In this document: piece after piece, positions 12,168-23,713 of the stretch
Position numbering within the stretch: the stretch's first letter is position 1
Layout of the letters: every line of letters begins with the position of its first letter
Assembly (NCBI GenBank): GCA_902728285.1
Contig: CACVBU010000572.1
Span: 668,892-732,891, forward strand
Direction: 5' to 3'
DNA: 64,000 nucleotides
Source: Clytia hemisphaerica
Taxonomy: Eukaryota > Cnidaria > Hydrozoa > Leptothecata > Clytiidae
The notes under the pieces: model-generated
Database searches by the model: none
What the model saw: only the letters and a program-made list of their open reading frames with translations
Told to the model about the DNA's origin: nothing
Position numbers and translations under genes: made by a program

Positions 12168-12541
12168 ATGACTATCCAAGATTTAGTGAGTGATGACTTG
12201 TACAAGTACTCGGCCATCGAGTATTTCAAGCACCGGTACTTAGATACGATTTTATATTTTTTAAAGACTTGATTGTGATTTTTTATAGAGGAAATAGAAA
12301 TTAAAAAAGAACTGCAAAAACATACAAGCGTAGATCGAAACAGTCAGGCCCTTGTTCAATTCAAGTTAAATGTGATGGTTGTGTGCACAAAGGTGTATGT
12401 ACGTGGTTATTTAATGGACGATATCAATTCACTGCTGGGATTGGTCCAAAGCAACAATGGAATCAACCCACCAAAAAGCCTAATGAAAATAAATTACTTT
12501 ATTGGGTCCTAGGGATTGATGACGTAGTACTTTTTTGGTAA
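12168..12541 (+). CDS. Possible small two-exon gene of unknown function
   Basis: An ATG at 12168 opens MTIQDLVSDDLYKYSAIEYF and runs to a donor-like CACCG|GTACTT at 12235. A downstream open frame up to the TAA at 12539-12541 contains a basic stretch (KTYKRRSKQ) then CSIQVKCDGCVHKGVC and an aromatic tail. The join needs a weak A-rich acceptor near 12316-12317; the stronger TATAG acceptor leads into a stop in this frame. I do not recognise the family. It could be a degraded exon pair or chance. It lies about 380 bp downstream of the phosphatase stop. Confidence 0.25.
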
Positions 12542-13289
12542 ACTAAAATTAGAAATCAGATAAAATTTACATTTATAGAGAAACTATATATTTTTTTAAA
12601 AATCACTTTTTTTCGTGCGCAATTTTTACAATTATGATAATGATAATTCTTTTACCTACCTCTTAATTTAAAATTTTATGATAATAATCTTTTAATATTT
12701 TGCTTTTTTTACAATTTTGATTACAATTGATTGTGATGATTTGATCATTGAATTTAGATTTAGCTTTTTGAATTTAATTTTTTGCATGCTAGTGTAGAGT
12801 ACTTAACTTCCCTATCGTCGCTTACAGGACTAAAGGTTAAATCTCAAAACCTTACAAAATTTTTAATGTAGAGGAACAGTCATTGTTTTCATATTACAAA
12901 AAGGCCAATCTCAAAAGCATAACAGAATTGCAAGATTTCTAATTTTCCAAGACACTTATTTTGAGATTGAACCTTTAGTCATCATGTGGACGACGCTATG
13001 TTCTTCGAACAAGGTCTTTTTTGGTCACAATTATTGAAACTTTAAATATTAATATAATTGTGCGAAAGTCTTGAGCAAGCGAAAGATCTTTTTAAAGCAT
13101 TTCTGCTAAATGTAATAAAAACCCTAAAATTTCAAAGCATTGCGAGAATCAGTTCCCAGCACTCCTTATGGCTAAATAATATTTCTAGTATTTTTTTAAT
13201 TATTTTTTAGACTAGCGCAGAATGCTCTCTCAAAATCGTGATTTTTTTCAATAGGACTGGCAATTTTCGAAAACTTAACTGCTTTTGGT
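12542..13289. other. AT-rich spacer, no gene seen
   Basis: No exon-like frame with supporting splice sites. Contains an imperfect inverted motif around CTAAAGGTTAAATCTCAAAA (12831) and TTGAACCTTTAG (12964), possibly another short MITE. Confidence 0.4.
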
Positions 13290-13514
13290 AAACGTTTTTT
13301 TTATAAGAACAAACTAAATAAGAACATAAGGCTTCGATGGCCAAAATACTAAGAACAAGTTAAGAACATTTCAAGGCTTCGCGGACTCGAAAACACCCGA
13401 TTTCTTAGTAAAATGGACAAAAATACTCAAAAAACGGTGAAAATAAGAACATGTCAAAAATTTAAGAATATCCGAAGGCTTCAAATATTTTGGATGTTAT
13501 TATAAAAAAACGTG
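13290..13514. mobile_element. MITE, TATAAGAAC family
   Basis: Left end AACGTTTTTTTTATAAGAAC, right end TTATTATAAAAAAACGTG followed by TA. The interior (GGCTTCGATGGCC, AACAAGTTAAGAACATTT) matches the reverse complement of 50093-50342. Confidence 0.6.
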
Positions 13515-13917
13515 TATGGATTTTTCTTAAATTCGCGAGACTAAATATAAATGCTGCCATTTTTTAGGCTGACGTAACTATTTTACTTTTAAATTCTTCT
13601 TATACTTATCTTTTTTTCATTATTTATAAAAATTACATAAAGTACTTGCTTAATAGAAGAAAAACATTTTTTTTACCGTTTTGTGAGCGAGTGTACGATT
13701 TTTCACACAACGCAATCCTGAATCAATTTTCTTTACGTTTTTTTCTTGTAATATTTCAAATAAAACACTTCGAAGGTAGTCTTTTTTTTGTACCGATGTT
13801 ACAAGTATGTTTTATCACTCGAATATTAAAATTTGTATGTAATCTGATGTAATTGACAAAACATCTGTTAATAATTCCATTTTATTTCTTCCATTTAGGT
13901 AGATATACAAAGTAGTT

Positions 13918-13923
13918 TATAAG
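13918..13923 (+). promoter_or_regulatory. Weak TATA-like site upstream of GNAT gene 1
   Basis: TATAAG 89 bp before the ATG at 14007. Less convincing than the TATA boxes of the 57 and 60 kb paralogues. Confidence 0.2.
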
Positions 13924-14006
13924 AAAAATGATGCAGAGCATTCTGATGACCAGCGTTTCCCTCTAGAAAACTACTCAAACGTACAATCATACTAAATCAA
14001 CACAGG

Positions 14007-14702
14007 ATGGTTCAAGGCTTACGAAAATCGAAGTATATAATCGAAAAACATTCTGAACAAGTTATTGAACTTGTGGCAAAGCATTTGTTACCAACATACA
14101 TGAAAAGGTTAGGTATCACTCGTGAAGAACAAAAGAAAGATTTAATTGAAGTTGAAGCCATCTTGGATCCAAATTTTGCAAAGCGTAAAATATTTGAAGG
14201 AGCTTCATATGTAGCTTTGGATAAATCAGATAAAGTGGTTGCATGCTCATTAAATTATTTTATAAGCAAAGAAGAATGGTTGAAATATTTTGTAGAGCCT
14301 AACAAATCCATTACACAAAATACAAATTACAGTAAACACATTCGAAAATATTGCCAGCAACAATACGATCTATATCACGATGTTATTGATCTAACTTATG
14401 ATAAGTATAATTTACAGACCATTCTTTACCTTGAAGATGGAGTCACATTACCTGAATATCGTGGTCTTCGAATTTCGGAATGGATTCAAAAATCTGTTTA
14501 TGATGAGTTTGGTGAGAAGTATGGTATGCTTGGTGAAGGTATGATACCTTTAGATAAAATACAAGCTGGGAAAATTAATCCGGCTTTTCGAGCAATGCAT
14601 TTAAATGGTTTTATCACAGTGAAAGAAGCTGTAACATTTGACGGGTTCTTGTCACCAGTAATGTTTAGACCACCACAACCAAATAAGAAAGCCAATCTTT
14701 AA
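14007..14702 (+). CDS. GNAT-like N-acetyltransferase, group A copy 1, C-terminal KANL (PTS1-like)
   Basis: Intronless, 231 residues, starting MVQGLRKSKYIIEKHSEQ. It belongs to a family with seven other loci in the window. N-terminal helix region YIIEKHSEQVIELVAKHLLP; central strands YVALDKSDKVVACSLNYF; conserved HIRKYCQQQYDLYHDVI; then a GNAT motif A-like segment LEDGVTLPEYRGLRI. The acetyl-CoA loop in GNATs is Q/R-x-x-G-x-G/A; here the last Gly is Arg (YRGLRI), so activity is uncertain. The C-terminus NKKANL ends in KANL, the same four residues that target catalase to peroxisomes. The first ~156 codons are almost identical to the copy at 53454-54134. Substrate unknown; insect arylalkylamine acetyltransferases have similar size and fold but I do not claim orthology. 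Confidence 0.8.
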   Translation: MVQGLRKSKYIIEKHSEQVIELVAKHLLPTYMKRLGITREEQKKDLIEVEAILDPNFAKRKIFEGASYVALDKSDKVVACSLNYFISKEEWLKYFVEPNKSITQNTNYSKHIRKYCQQQYDLYHDVIDLTYDKYNLQTILYLEDGVTLPEYRGLRISEWIQKSVYDEFGEKYGMLGEGMIPLDKIQAGKINPAFRAMHLNGFITVKEAVTFDGFLSPVMFRPPQPNKKANL

Positions 14703-15228
14703 CTGAAGCAAGGTATTCAATAATTGTTCAATGTGATGCATTTGTTTTTTAGCTCAGAGAAGAATCTCGTCAAATTCTTTTGATATGTCATCATTTAGTA
14801 GTCAGTTCCTTTGCAGATTTTTTCTATTTTCATCGAATACTTAATTTAAAATAATTAAAAATGCAAGTGATCTTTAGGGCAACCACAACCAACAGCTAAT
14901 CTTCAAATTAGGTATTTAATATTTTTTTTAATTAACAATTGCAGTTTTTTGCTGACGTACCACTAAAACAGGGTTCAGAAAGACCCTGGAAACCCTGGAA
15001 AAAATTGAGTCATATTCAGGGGAAATAAAGCCTTATTGTGTTCAAAAACTCAGGGAAACCCAGGGGAACTATTTTCTTGATTCCTTTTTGAACCCTGTAA
15101 AAAAGAAAATTTTGTCATGCTTTTGAAATGGCTGGCTTTTATCTGCTGTCAATCTTGTCAGAATAATTCTTTTGAAAACTAACTAAATGTGAAGCCTTTT
15201 CTGTCCAATTTTGAAATTTCTATTTCCT
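14703..15228. other. Spacer between GNAT gene 1 and the foldback element
   Basis: Presumed 3' UTR, then a short repeat-like stretch with GGAAACCC/CCCAGGGGAA motifs near 14970-15080. No gene seen. Confidence 0.35.
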
Positions 15229-15253
15229 CTCTGATTTTGGGTAATACTAAAAT

Positions 15254-17390
15254 ACGCAACCAGCCACAACCAGCCACAACCAGCCACAATCAGCCACAAT
15301 CAGCCACAACCAGCCACAACCAGCCACAATCAGCCACAACCAGCCACAATCAGCCACAATCAGCCACAACCAGCCACAATCAGCCACAACCAGCCACAAT
15401 CAGCCACAACCAGCCACAATCAGCCACAACCAGCCACAATCAGCCACAACCAGCCACAATCAGCCACAACAAGCCACAACCACCCACAACCAGCCACAAT
15501 CAGCCACAATCAGCCACAACCACCCAGAAAAAGGTACAACCAGCCAGGAAAAAATGTACAACCAGCCACAACCACCCAGAAAAAGGTACAATCAGCCAGA
15601 AAAAAGGTACAATCAGCCACAACCACCCACAACCACCCAGAAAAAGGTACAACCACCCAGGAAAAAAGGTACAACCAGCCACAACCACCCAGAAAAGGTA
15701 CAATCAGCCAGAAAAAAGGTACAATCAGCCACAATCACCCACAACCACCCAGAAAAAGGTACAACCACCCAGGAAAAAAGGTACAACCAGCCACAACCAC
15801 CCAGAAAAAGGTACAATCACCCAGAAAAAAGGTACAATCAGCCACAACCACCCTCAACCACCCAGAAAAAGATACAACCATCCAGGAAAAAGGTACAACC
15901 AGCCACAACCACCCAGAAAAAGGTACAATCAGCCAGAAAAAAAGTACAACCAGCCACAACCACCCAGAAAAAGGTACAACCACCCAGAAAAAGGTACAAC
16001 CACCCAGGAAAAGGTACAACCAGCCAGGAAAAGAGGTACAACCAGCCACAACCACCCAGAAAAAGGTACAATCAGCCAGAAAAAAGGTACAACCAGCCAC
16101 AACCACCCAGAAAAAGGTACAACCACCCAGAAAAAAAGTTACAACCAGCCCAACCACCAAGAAAAAGGTACAACCACCCAGAAAAAGGTACAATCAGCTA
16201 GAAAAAAGGTACAACCAGCCACAACCACCCAGAAAAGGGTACAACCACCCAGAAAAAAAGTTACAACCAGCCACAACCACCCAGAAAAAGGTACAACCAG
16301 CCAGGAAAAGGTACAACCAGCCAGGAAAAAAGGTACAACCAGCCACAACCACCCAGAAAAAGGTACAATCGGCCAGAAAAAAGGTACAATCAGCCACAAC
16401 CACCCACAACCACCCAGAAAAAGGTACAACCACCCAGAAAAAGGTACAACCACCCAGGAAAAAAGGTACAACCAGCCACAACCACCCAGAAAAAGGTACA
16501 ATCAGCCAGAAAAAAGGTACAATCAGCCACAACCACCCACAACCACCCAGAAAAAGGTACAACCACCCAGGAAAAGGTACAACCAGCCAGGAAAAAAGTA
16601 CAACCAGCCACAACCACCCAGAAAAAGGTACAACCACTCAGGAAAAAAGGTACAACCAGCCACAACCACCCAGAAAAAGGTACAACCACCCAGAAAAAGG
16701 TACAACCACCCAGGAAAAAAGGTACAACCAGCCACAACCACCCAGAAAAAGGTACAACCATCCAGAAAAAGGTACAACCACCCAGGAAAAAAAGGTACAA
16801 CCAGCCACAACCACCCAGAAAAAGGTACAACCATCCAGAAAAAGGTACAACCACCCAGGAAAAAAGGTACAACCAGCCACAACCACCCAGAAAAAGGTAC
16901 AATCAGCCAGAAAAAAGGTACAATCAGCCACAACCACCCACAACCACCCAGAAAAAGATACAACCATCCAGGAAAAAAGGTACAACCAGCAACAACCACC
17001 AAGAAAAAGGTACAACCAGCCACAACCAGCCACAACCACCCAGAAAAAGGTACAACCACCCAGAAAAAGGTACAACCACCCAGGAAAAGGTACAACCAGC
17101 CAGGAAAAAAGGTACAACCAGCCATAACCACCCAGAAAAAGGTACAATCAGCCAGAAAAAAGGTACAATCAGCCACAACCACCCAGAAAAAGGTACAACC
17201 ACCCAGGAAAAGGTACAATCACCCAGGAAAAAAGGTACAACCAGCCATAACCACCAAGAAAAAGGTACAACCAGCCAGAAAAAAGGTACAATCAGCCACA
17301 ACCACCCAGAAAAAGGTACAACCACCCAGAAAAAGGTACAACCACCCAGGAAAAGGTACAACCACCCAGGAAAAAAGGTACAACCACCCA
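15254..17390 (+). repeat. Left-arm minisatellite: 10-bp units grading into 20-30-bp compound units
   Basis: 15254-15520 is an array of 10-mers CAACCAGCCA / CAATCAGCCA. From there the units become CAACCACCCAGAAAAAGGTA (20 bp) and CAACCAGCCAGGAAAAAAGG plus TA (22 bp), mixed with the 10-mers. The array lacks stop codons in several frames, so long Gln/Pro/Thr/Lys-rich ORFs (up to 751 codons) appear on one strand and Trp/Val/Gly/Phe-rich ones on the other. These are low-complexity by-products. Confidence 0.9.
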
Positions 17391-17497
17391 CAACCCAAAT
17401 TTAAAGACAATTTTAACATTTCTCAAATCAACCCTTTGCCTTGATCTTTGATTTCAAAGGTTTAGAAAGTTCCATATTCAGCCCTCATAGACCTCAT

Positions 17498-18547
17498 ATT
17501 TTTATTATATCAAAAGGTTCTGTAATGAATACAATATGTATTTGCCAAAAAAGGTAATTTTTTCTTTCCTGTATGAAAATGTAAAGATGCAATTGCTAGA
17601 ATATCACATAAAAATTTACACAAATAGAAATAAAAGTGAGATAACACTAGTACTGAAATAAAACATTACTCTAAATGATAATCGATACTATTTTCTAAAG
17701 TCATTAAAAAATGATTTCCACAAAAATTATTTCCCTTAATATTTGAACTAAAGTCTATTCGAAAAATTGACAGTTTGCAAACTTCAATACATTTTTCTTG
17801 AAGGGAAAAAATACAACTAGAAGTAATACCTCGTCGAGAAGAACTGAGCTCGTTCAAAAGTGTTTTCTTTTCAGGTTTTTCATATCCTTCAGTGAGCAAA
17901 AAATGGCTTCTGGATTCTGGATTCTTCAAAAAATGGCTTCTGATCCCAGAAAGGTATAAACAATCTGAAAACATATTTGAAATCAGCGCAGTACAAAGTT
18001 TCAGAAGGTACAGTTTTTGATCAAGTAGGAAAAATCTTAAATTTTTTTTCATGTTCATTTTCTACCTTCTTTTTTGAATTTAAAAAATGATGAAATTGTT
18101 AAAAACTTGAATTAACTTTGACATAACCTTGATTGTTAAATAAAGGCTTAACAAAAAACAATAGGTTAACAGAAGAAAGCAAAAGGATAACAAATATATA
18201 TTTTTTCTTTTTGAAAATGATCAAAATGATAACATGATAAAATGATGAAAACTAGGGAGATAAGGGGTTGTAACAAAATATGCAGGACAACAAAACCTAA
18301 AGCGAGAGAAACTTACTTCCACTATTAATAAGGAAAGACAGAAGGTCAACTCCAGCATGAGGGAAGTCTCCTGGACGAAATTTCTGATCTGGAGTTGATC
18401 AAAAACAAAGTCAAACAAAAGCAACAACTTCTCACAATCAACACCCAAGTCTACTAACAACCTTTAGGGCAAAGGGGTATGCACAAATTATTTAGAATGA
18501 GCCAGTCATATGTCTGGTGTCTTAACAAAACAGTAAAGAAATTCAAG
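17498..18547. other. Loop of the foldback element
   Basis: AT-rich single-copy-looking sequence. The longest frames (130 codons at 17666-18058 minus, 79 codons at 18221-18460 minus) show no motif I recognise and no splice context. A short direct repeat AAAAAATGGCTTCTG occurs at 17898 and 17929. No transposase or known domain seen. Confidence 0.5.
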
Positions 18548-18654
18548 ATGAAATCTGTGAGGGCTGAATATGGAACTTTCTCAACCTTTGAAATCAAATA
18601 TAAAGGAAAAGGGTTGATTTGAAAAATGTTGTGGTATAAGTCTTTAAATTTGGG

Positions 18655-20770
18655 TTGTGGGTGTTTGTACCTTTTTTCCTGGGTGTTTGTACCTTTTTTC
18701 CTGGGTGGTTGTACCATTTTCTGGGTGGTTGTACCTTTTTCTGGGTGGTTGTGGCTGATTGTACCTTTTTTCTGGATGGTTGTATCTTTTTCTGGGTGGT
18801 TGTGGGTGGTTGTGGCTGATTGTACCTTTTTTCTGGCTGGTTGTACCTTTTTCTGGGTGGTTGTGGCTGGTTGTACTTTTTTTCTGGCTGATTGTACCTT
18901 TTCCTGGGTGGTTGTACCTTTTTCTGGGTGGTTGTACCTTTTTCTGGGTGGTTGTACCTTTTTCTGGGTGGTTGTGGCTGGTTGTACCTTTTTTCCTGGG
19001 TGGTTGTACCTTTTCCTGGGTGGTTGTACCTTTTTCTGGGTGGTTGTGGCTGGTTGTACTTTTTTCTGGCTGATTGTACCTTTTCCTGGGTGGTTGTGGC
19101 TGGTTGTACCTCTTTTCCTGGCTGGTTGTACCTTTTCCTGGGTGGTTGTACCTTTTTCTGGGTGGTTGTACCTTTTTCTGGGTGGTTGTACCTTTTTCTG
19201 GGTGGTTGTACCTTTTTCTGGGTGGTTGTGGCTGGTTGTACCTTTTTTCCTGGATGGTTGTACCTTTTTCTGGGTGGTTGTGGGTGGTTGTGGCTGATTG
19301 TACCTTTTTTCTGGCTGATTGTATCTTTTTCTTGGTGGTTGTGGCTGGTTGTACCTTTTTTCCTGGCTGGTTGTACCTTTTTTCCTGGGTGGTTGTACCT
19401 TTCTCTGGGTGGTTGTACCTTTTTCTGGGTGGTTGTGGCTGGTTGTACCTTTTTTCCTGGCTGGTTGTACCTTTTCCTGGCTGGTTGTACCTTTTTCTGG
19501 GTGGTTGTACCTTTTTCTGGATGGTTGTGGCTGGTTGTAACTTTTTTTCTGGGTGGTTGTACCTTTTTCTGGGTGGTTGTGGCTGGTTGCACCTTTTTTC
19601 TGGCTGATTGTACCTTTTTCTGGGTGGTTGTGGCTGGTTGTACCTCTTTTCCTGGCTGGTTGTACCTTTTTCTGGGTGGTTGTACCTTTTTCTGGGTGGT
19701 TGTGGCTGGTTGTAACTTTTTTCTGGGTGGTTGTACCTTTTTCTGGGTGGTTGTGGCTGATTGTACCTTTTTTCTGGCTGCTTGTACCTTTTTCTTGGTG
19801 GTTGTGGCCGGTTGTACCTTTTTTTCCTGGGTGGTTGTACCTTTTTCTGGGTGGTTGTACCTTTTTCTGGGTGGTTGTACCTTTTTCTGGGTGGTTGTGG
19901 CTGGTTGTACCTTTTTTCCTGGCTGGTTGTACCTTTTCCTGGCTGGTTGTACCTTTTTCTGGGTGGTTGTACCTTTTTCTGGGTGGTTGTGGCTGGTTGT
20001 AACTTTTTTCTGGGTGGTTGTACCTTTTTCTGGGTGGTTGTACCTTTTTCTGGGTGGTTGTGGCTGGTTGCACCTTTTTTCTGGCTGATTGTACCTTTTT
20101 CTGGGTGGTTGTGGCTGGTTGTACCTCTTTTCCTGGCTGGTTGTACCTTTTCCTGGGTGGTTGCACCTTTTTCTGGGTGGTTGTACCTTTTTGGGTGGTT
20201 GTGCTGGTTGTACCTTTTTTCCTGGATGGTTGTATCTTTTTCTGGGTGGTTGTGGGTGGTTGTGGCTGATTGTACCTTTTTTCTGGCTGATTGTACCTTT
20301 TTCTGGGTGGTTGTGGCTGGTTGTACCTTTTTCCTGGGTGGTTGTACCTTTTTCTGGATGGTTGTACCTTTTTTGGGTGTTGTGGCTGGTTGTACCTTTT
20401 TTTCCTGGGTGGTTGTACCTTTTTCTGGATGGTTGTACCTTTTTCTGGGTGGTTGTGGCTGGTTGTACCTTTTTTCCTGGGTGGTTGTACCTTTTTCTGG
20501 GTGGTTGTACCTTTTTCTGGGTGGTTGTGGCTGGTTGTACCTTTTTTCCTGGGTGGTTGTACCTTTTTCTGGGTGGTTGTGGCTGGTTGTACCTTTTTTC
20601 CTGGGTGGTTGTACCTTTTCCTGGGTGATTGTACCTTTTTCTTGGTGGTTGTGGCTGGTTGTGGCTGATTGTGGCTGGTTGTGGATGGTTGTGGCTGGTT
20701 GTGGCTGATTGTGGCTGGTTGTGGCTGATTGTGGCTGGTTGTGGCTGGTTGTGGCTGGTTGTTGCTGGTT
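18655..20770 (-). repeat. Right-arm minisatellite, inverted copy of the left array
   Basis: Same units as the left arm in reverse complement (TACCTTTTTCTGGGTGGTTG). The outer 10-mer block is shorter here (about 20640-20770) than in the left arm (about 265 bp), so the arms have changed length independently. Confidence 0.9.
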
Positions 20771-20799
20771 GCGTATTTTAGTATTACCCCTCTGATTTT

Positions 20800-22106
20800 A
20801 GATTAGTAGTAACGTAACAATCAATATTCAACTTAAATGGGTTAAGATTCTTGAAAACTTTTACTTTTTCCTCCCTATTGCATAGTCTATCGTTTAGTAA
20901 AAAAGATTATATTTTATTCAAATTTTTATTAAAACTAAAATTTTTATATTTTTAGAAAATTTCATAAATCCCACACTTCAATCACGTCGTCCAAATAAGT
21001 ACAATTTTAAATTATTATGTATTTTATAGACAAAATTTTAAACTTAAAAGGAAAACTAAAGTTTTATGATGATGTACTAATTTCCCGGGGGGGGGGGACT
21101 CGATTTCGAAATTACGGTATGTGCCGCGCAAAATCTGCTTTTCAAAATCTTACCCTTACAGTGCAGTTCAATATGGCTGAAAAGGTACCCTTTCAGTGCA
21201 TTTTCTCTTGATTTACCCAACCCTTATAGTGCACTATATTTCTCAGCCATAAATCTGCGTGAAAGAAGAAGCTTGGGAAATTTTCTGATTCAAAGAAAAG
21301 CTGAGAAAATTATTCTTGTCAGCTGTAATTATCAAACAATAGAAACTTTTTCAAACGAACCGGAAGTATAAACCTTTCTTTTTATCAATTATTTTGAATT
21401 TGTTTTAAAATTCGACCCTTGTAGTTCAATTTCACAGAAACACACCCTTACAGTGCATTTTGGGATGCTGAAAAACCCCATCCTTAAGCGCGTCACATGA
21501 CGTAGGCCAGACCATATGAGTGAAAAAAGGCAGTGAGCTTCTCACTTCAAATAGACTGGGAATCCAGTCGTTTATAACGTTTTTGTTGAAAGCGGGAAGT
21601 TTTTATGTCGGGATATGGTTAAAATAAACGACTGGGCTAAGGTGGTTTCCGTAGCTTACGGGAGTTCCAGCAGGGCCCGCAGATTTCTGCGGGGTGAGAA
21701 AACAATCATATACAACAAAATATATAAACAAATAGAAATTTCAGCCAATGAGAATTTCTAAGTGAAAGAAAAAAAAAACAAACCAAAACAAACCAACAAG
21801 GCCCCCTGAAAATGTTATCCGAAATCATGAAAAAAGAGAATTTTTATGAAAAGTTTGTTGTGCACAAAATATTCTAGACGACTATATTGATGCTCCTGTC
21901 AAGTTTTCTACTTCCTATTTTTTACTGAGTTAAGTCGTCTAGCATGCTAGACTACACTTCAAACGACCTTTTTTCTTTGCTCCCCCTACTGGTTCCGTCC
22001 TATCAGAGATATGAATCTGGGTGGGTCAGACGCCTCCCTTAAAAACTAAAGTCTAAATATTCTTTTTTAGAGTTTATCTTAAAAAAACAAAAAACAGAAT
22101 ACAAAA
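20800..22106. other. Intergenic region with repeat fragments
   Basis: A poly-G run at 21086-21097, then TTACAGTGCA-containing repeat units (21155-21235, 21420-21470) related to those at 24690-24860 and 56440-56650. Apart from a cluster of hairpins at 21564-21693, nothing gene-like. Confidence 0.4.
21564..21693 (+). other. Cluster of three perfect stems, possible structured RNA or MITE
   Basis: CCAGTCGTTTAT (21564-21575) pairs with ATAAACGACTGG (21624-21635). It is followed by CCGTA-GCT-TACGG (21649-21661) and the GC-rich CCCGCAG-ATTT-CTGCGGG (21676-21693). No known ncRNA family recognised. Confidence 0.35.
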
Positions 22107-23345
22107 ATGAAACACTTGCAAACTTTGTTGTTGTTGATAGCATGCTCACCAGTTTATACAACAACAGATCAACAAAAACAGCCTCATGTTGAATTTGATG
22201 AAGAATTAGAAGATTATCCTCCACACGATCCCATAATGCAACCTTTTGATGAACATTATGAAGATGAAATCAAATTTGAAGAAGAACGAGTGAAGGTATG
22301 AAAATGCTTCTTTTCTAAGATTAAAAAACCTACAATCAGCGCCAAAATACTTGGCACAAAAGGGAAATTCCCCGCGAAATTTTATAACCACAAACAACTT
22401 GGAAGTGCTCCCAGATCGAAATTTTTGATAAAACCAAGTTGAAGGCCCGAAATTGAAATTCTCGCTCGAACTTCAATTTTCGAGCAATGGTAAAATAACC
22501 GAAATTGTCGATATGTTATGGCACTGATTGTAGCTCATGATTACTCGATATTCAACGCAAATAGACATTTCCAGAAAAACTTTTTACCTTTTATTTTGAG
22601 AATATCATAATATACTTCCCTAAAAACTTAGAGGGGCGATTTCATGTAAAATGAGCAGTTCCATATCCATTCAGGGGGTGGCCCTTGTCAAGCTAAAAAT
22701 AATTCTTGAAAATGTGTGGACACCCTGGAAAGAGGCGAAATTTGTAAATTTCCAAAAATTCTGCTTTAAAAAGGGTGGACGAAGTAAAATCAGTCTCTTA
22801 ATGGAAGTTTAAATTACCCCTCGAGAGAACAAAAAAGCTTTCCTTGCACCCCCTGGAAATTCTTCATCGGATTAACACCCTGGAAATGTTCCCCATCCCC
22901 GGTATAAATATAACATGGAATGGCTAAATCCACAGGTTCTCGTGAAAATGAAAAAAATTATTTCATGTCATGCATGTTTTTCAATGAATTTTCTATTAGA
23001 GCCAACATCATTCCACAAAGCCAAAACAAGATTCAGAAGAAGAACCAATTCAATCATATGGCGCCGTAGAAGAAGACACAGACCAAGATAAGACATTCCG
23101 ATTTCCCGATTACCCCGATAGTGAGGATGATGACCACGAACCGGTTTACCAACCCGAAGACCCGGGAGAAATACCGTATTCCCAATCAGATGAGAAAATA
23201 TTAAAACAAGGTATTTTTATTTTTTATAATATTTCACTATGTATTACTTTTCATTCTGAATGTTCCCTACTCCACCACAATATTCTTCTTTTTTACTGGA
23301 ACAATTTCATAAAAAACATTAGGGTTCAAAAGAGCAAAAAAATAG
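22107..23345 (+). CDS. Secreted acidic protein of unknown function, three exons
   Basis: Exon 1 22107-22295 encodes MKHLQTLLLLIACSPVYTTT, a good signal peptide with cleavage likely near residues 17-19, then an Asp/Glu-rich stretch (EFDEELEDYPPHDP). Exon 2 23000-23210 (phase 0) continues Glu-rich and contains DDDHEPVYQPEDPGE. A tiny exon 3 (23323-23345, ending KRAKK and stop) is phase-consistent but inferred. Total about 140 residues, very acidic with a basic end. The peptide DDHEPVYQPEDPGE recurs in the exon at 44528-44830, and EEEPIQSYG matches EEEEIQTYG there, so the two are paralogues. I know no family with this motif. Acidic secreted proteins sometimes bind calcium or mineral; that is only a possibility. 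Confidence 0.65.
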
Positions 23346-23713
23346 CAGTTTGAAAATAAACCTGAGCCTGGAAAGACAGAATTTCAAGCAGTTTTCAGAG
23401 TTTTAAGGGTATTAATATTTTGTCTTAAAAAGCAAAAATAATAAGAACAAGGTGAGACTCAAAACGGCATAAAAATGAGAAAAGCCTCGACATCATTAAT
23501 TACCGGTTCTTTAATGACTTAATAAAGAGAGTATATAACATCATAAATCTTTCCGGAAAAGTTTATTAAATCGGGTTTCGTTACAGCACAAAGTTACGTA
23601 TGTTGAGGCTAAAAGATAAAAAAATGCCTAGTTTATTTGTGAACTAATATGAAGAATATGAACCACCCTTGGTGTCTTTTCACTTTACTTCAAATTTACA
23701 ACATAATGATTGG
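23346..23713. other. Spacer between convergent genes
   Basis: Nothing recognisable; presumed 3' UTRs of the acidic-protein gene (+) and the GNAT gene (-). Confidence 0.35.

Larger units (their letters stand above)
15239..20789. mobile_element. 5.55-kb foldback (FB-like) element with minisatellite terminal inverted repeats
   Basis: Termini are GGGTAATACTAAAATACGCA at 15239 and its exact reverse complement ending at 20789. They are flanked by an exact 10-bp direct duplication, ctctgatttt, at 15229-15238 and 20790-20799. Arms run 15239-17497 and 18548-20789 (about 2.25 kb each) and enclose a 1.05-kb loop. Each arm is almost wholly short tandem repeats, in opposite orientation. This is the architecture of Drosophila FB elements. 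A 9-10-bp duplication and GGG terminus also fit Mutator-like elements. No transposase is visible, so it is presumably non-autonomous. Confidence 0.85.

Noticed and set aside
15189..17444. 751-codon ORF rich in Gln, Pro, Thr, Lys and further long ORFs on both strands of both arrays
   Set aside because: The frames are open only because the short tandem repeats lack stop codons; they occur in several frames and both strands and match repeat boundaries, not genes.
17666..18058. 130-codon ORF in the foldback loop as a possible transposase
   Set aside because: Too short and without any catalytic motif.
15254..20770. Resemblance to a CRISPR array
   Set aside because: Units are contiguous with no unique spacers, and the genome is eukaryotic.
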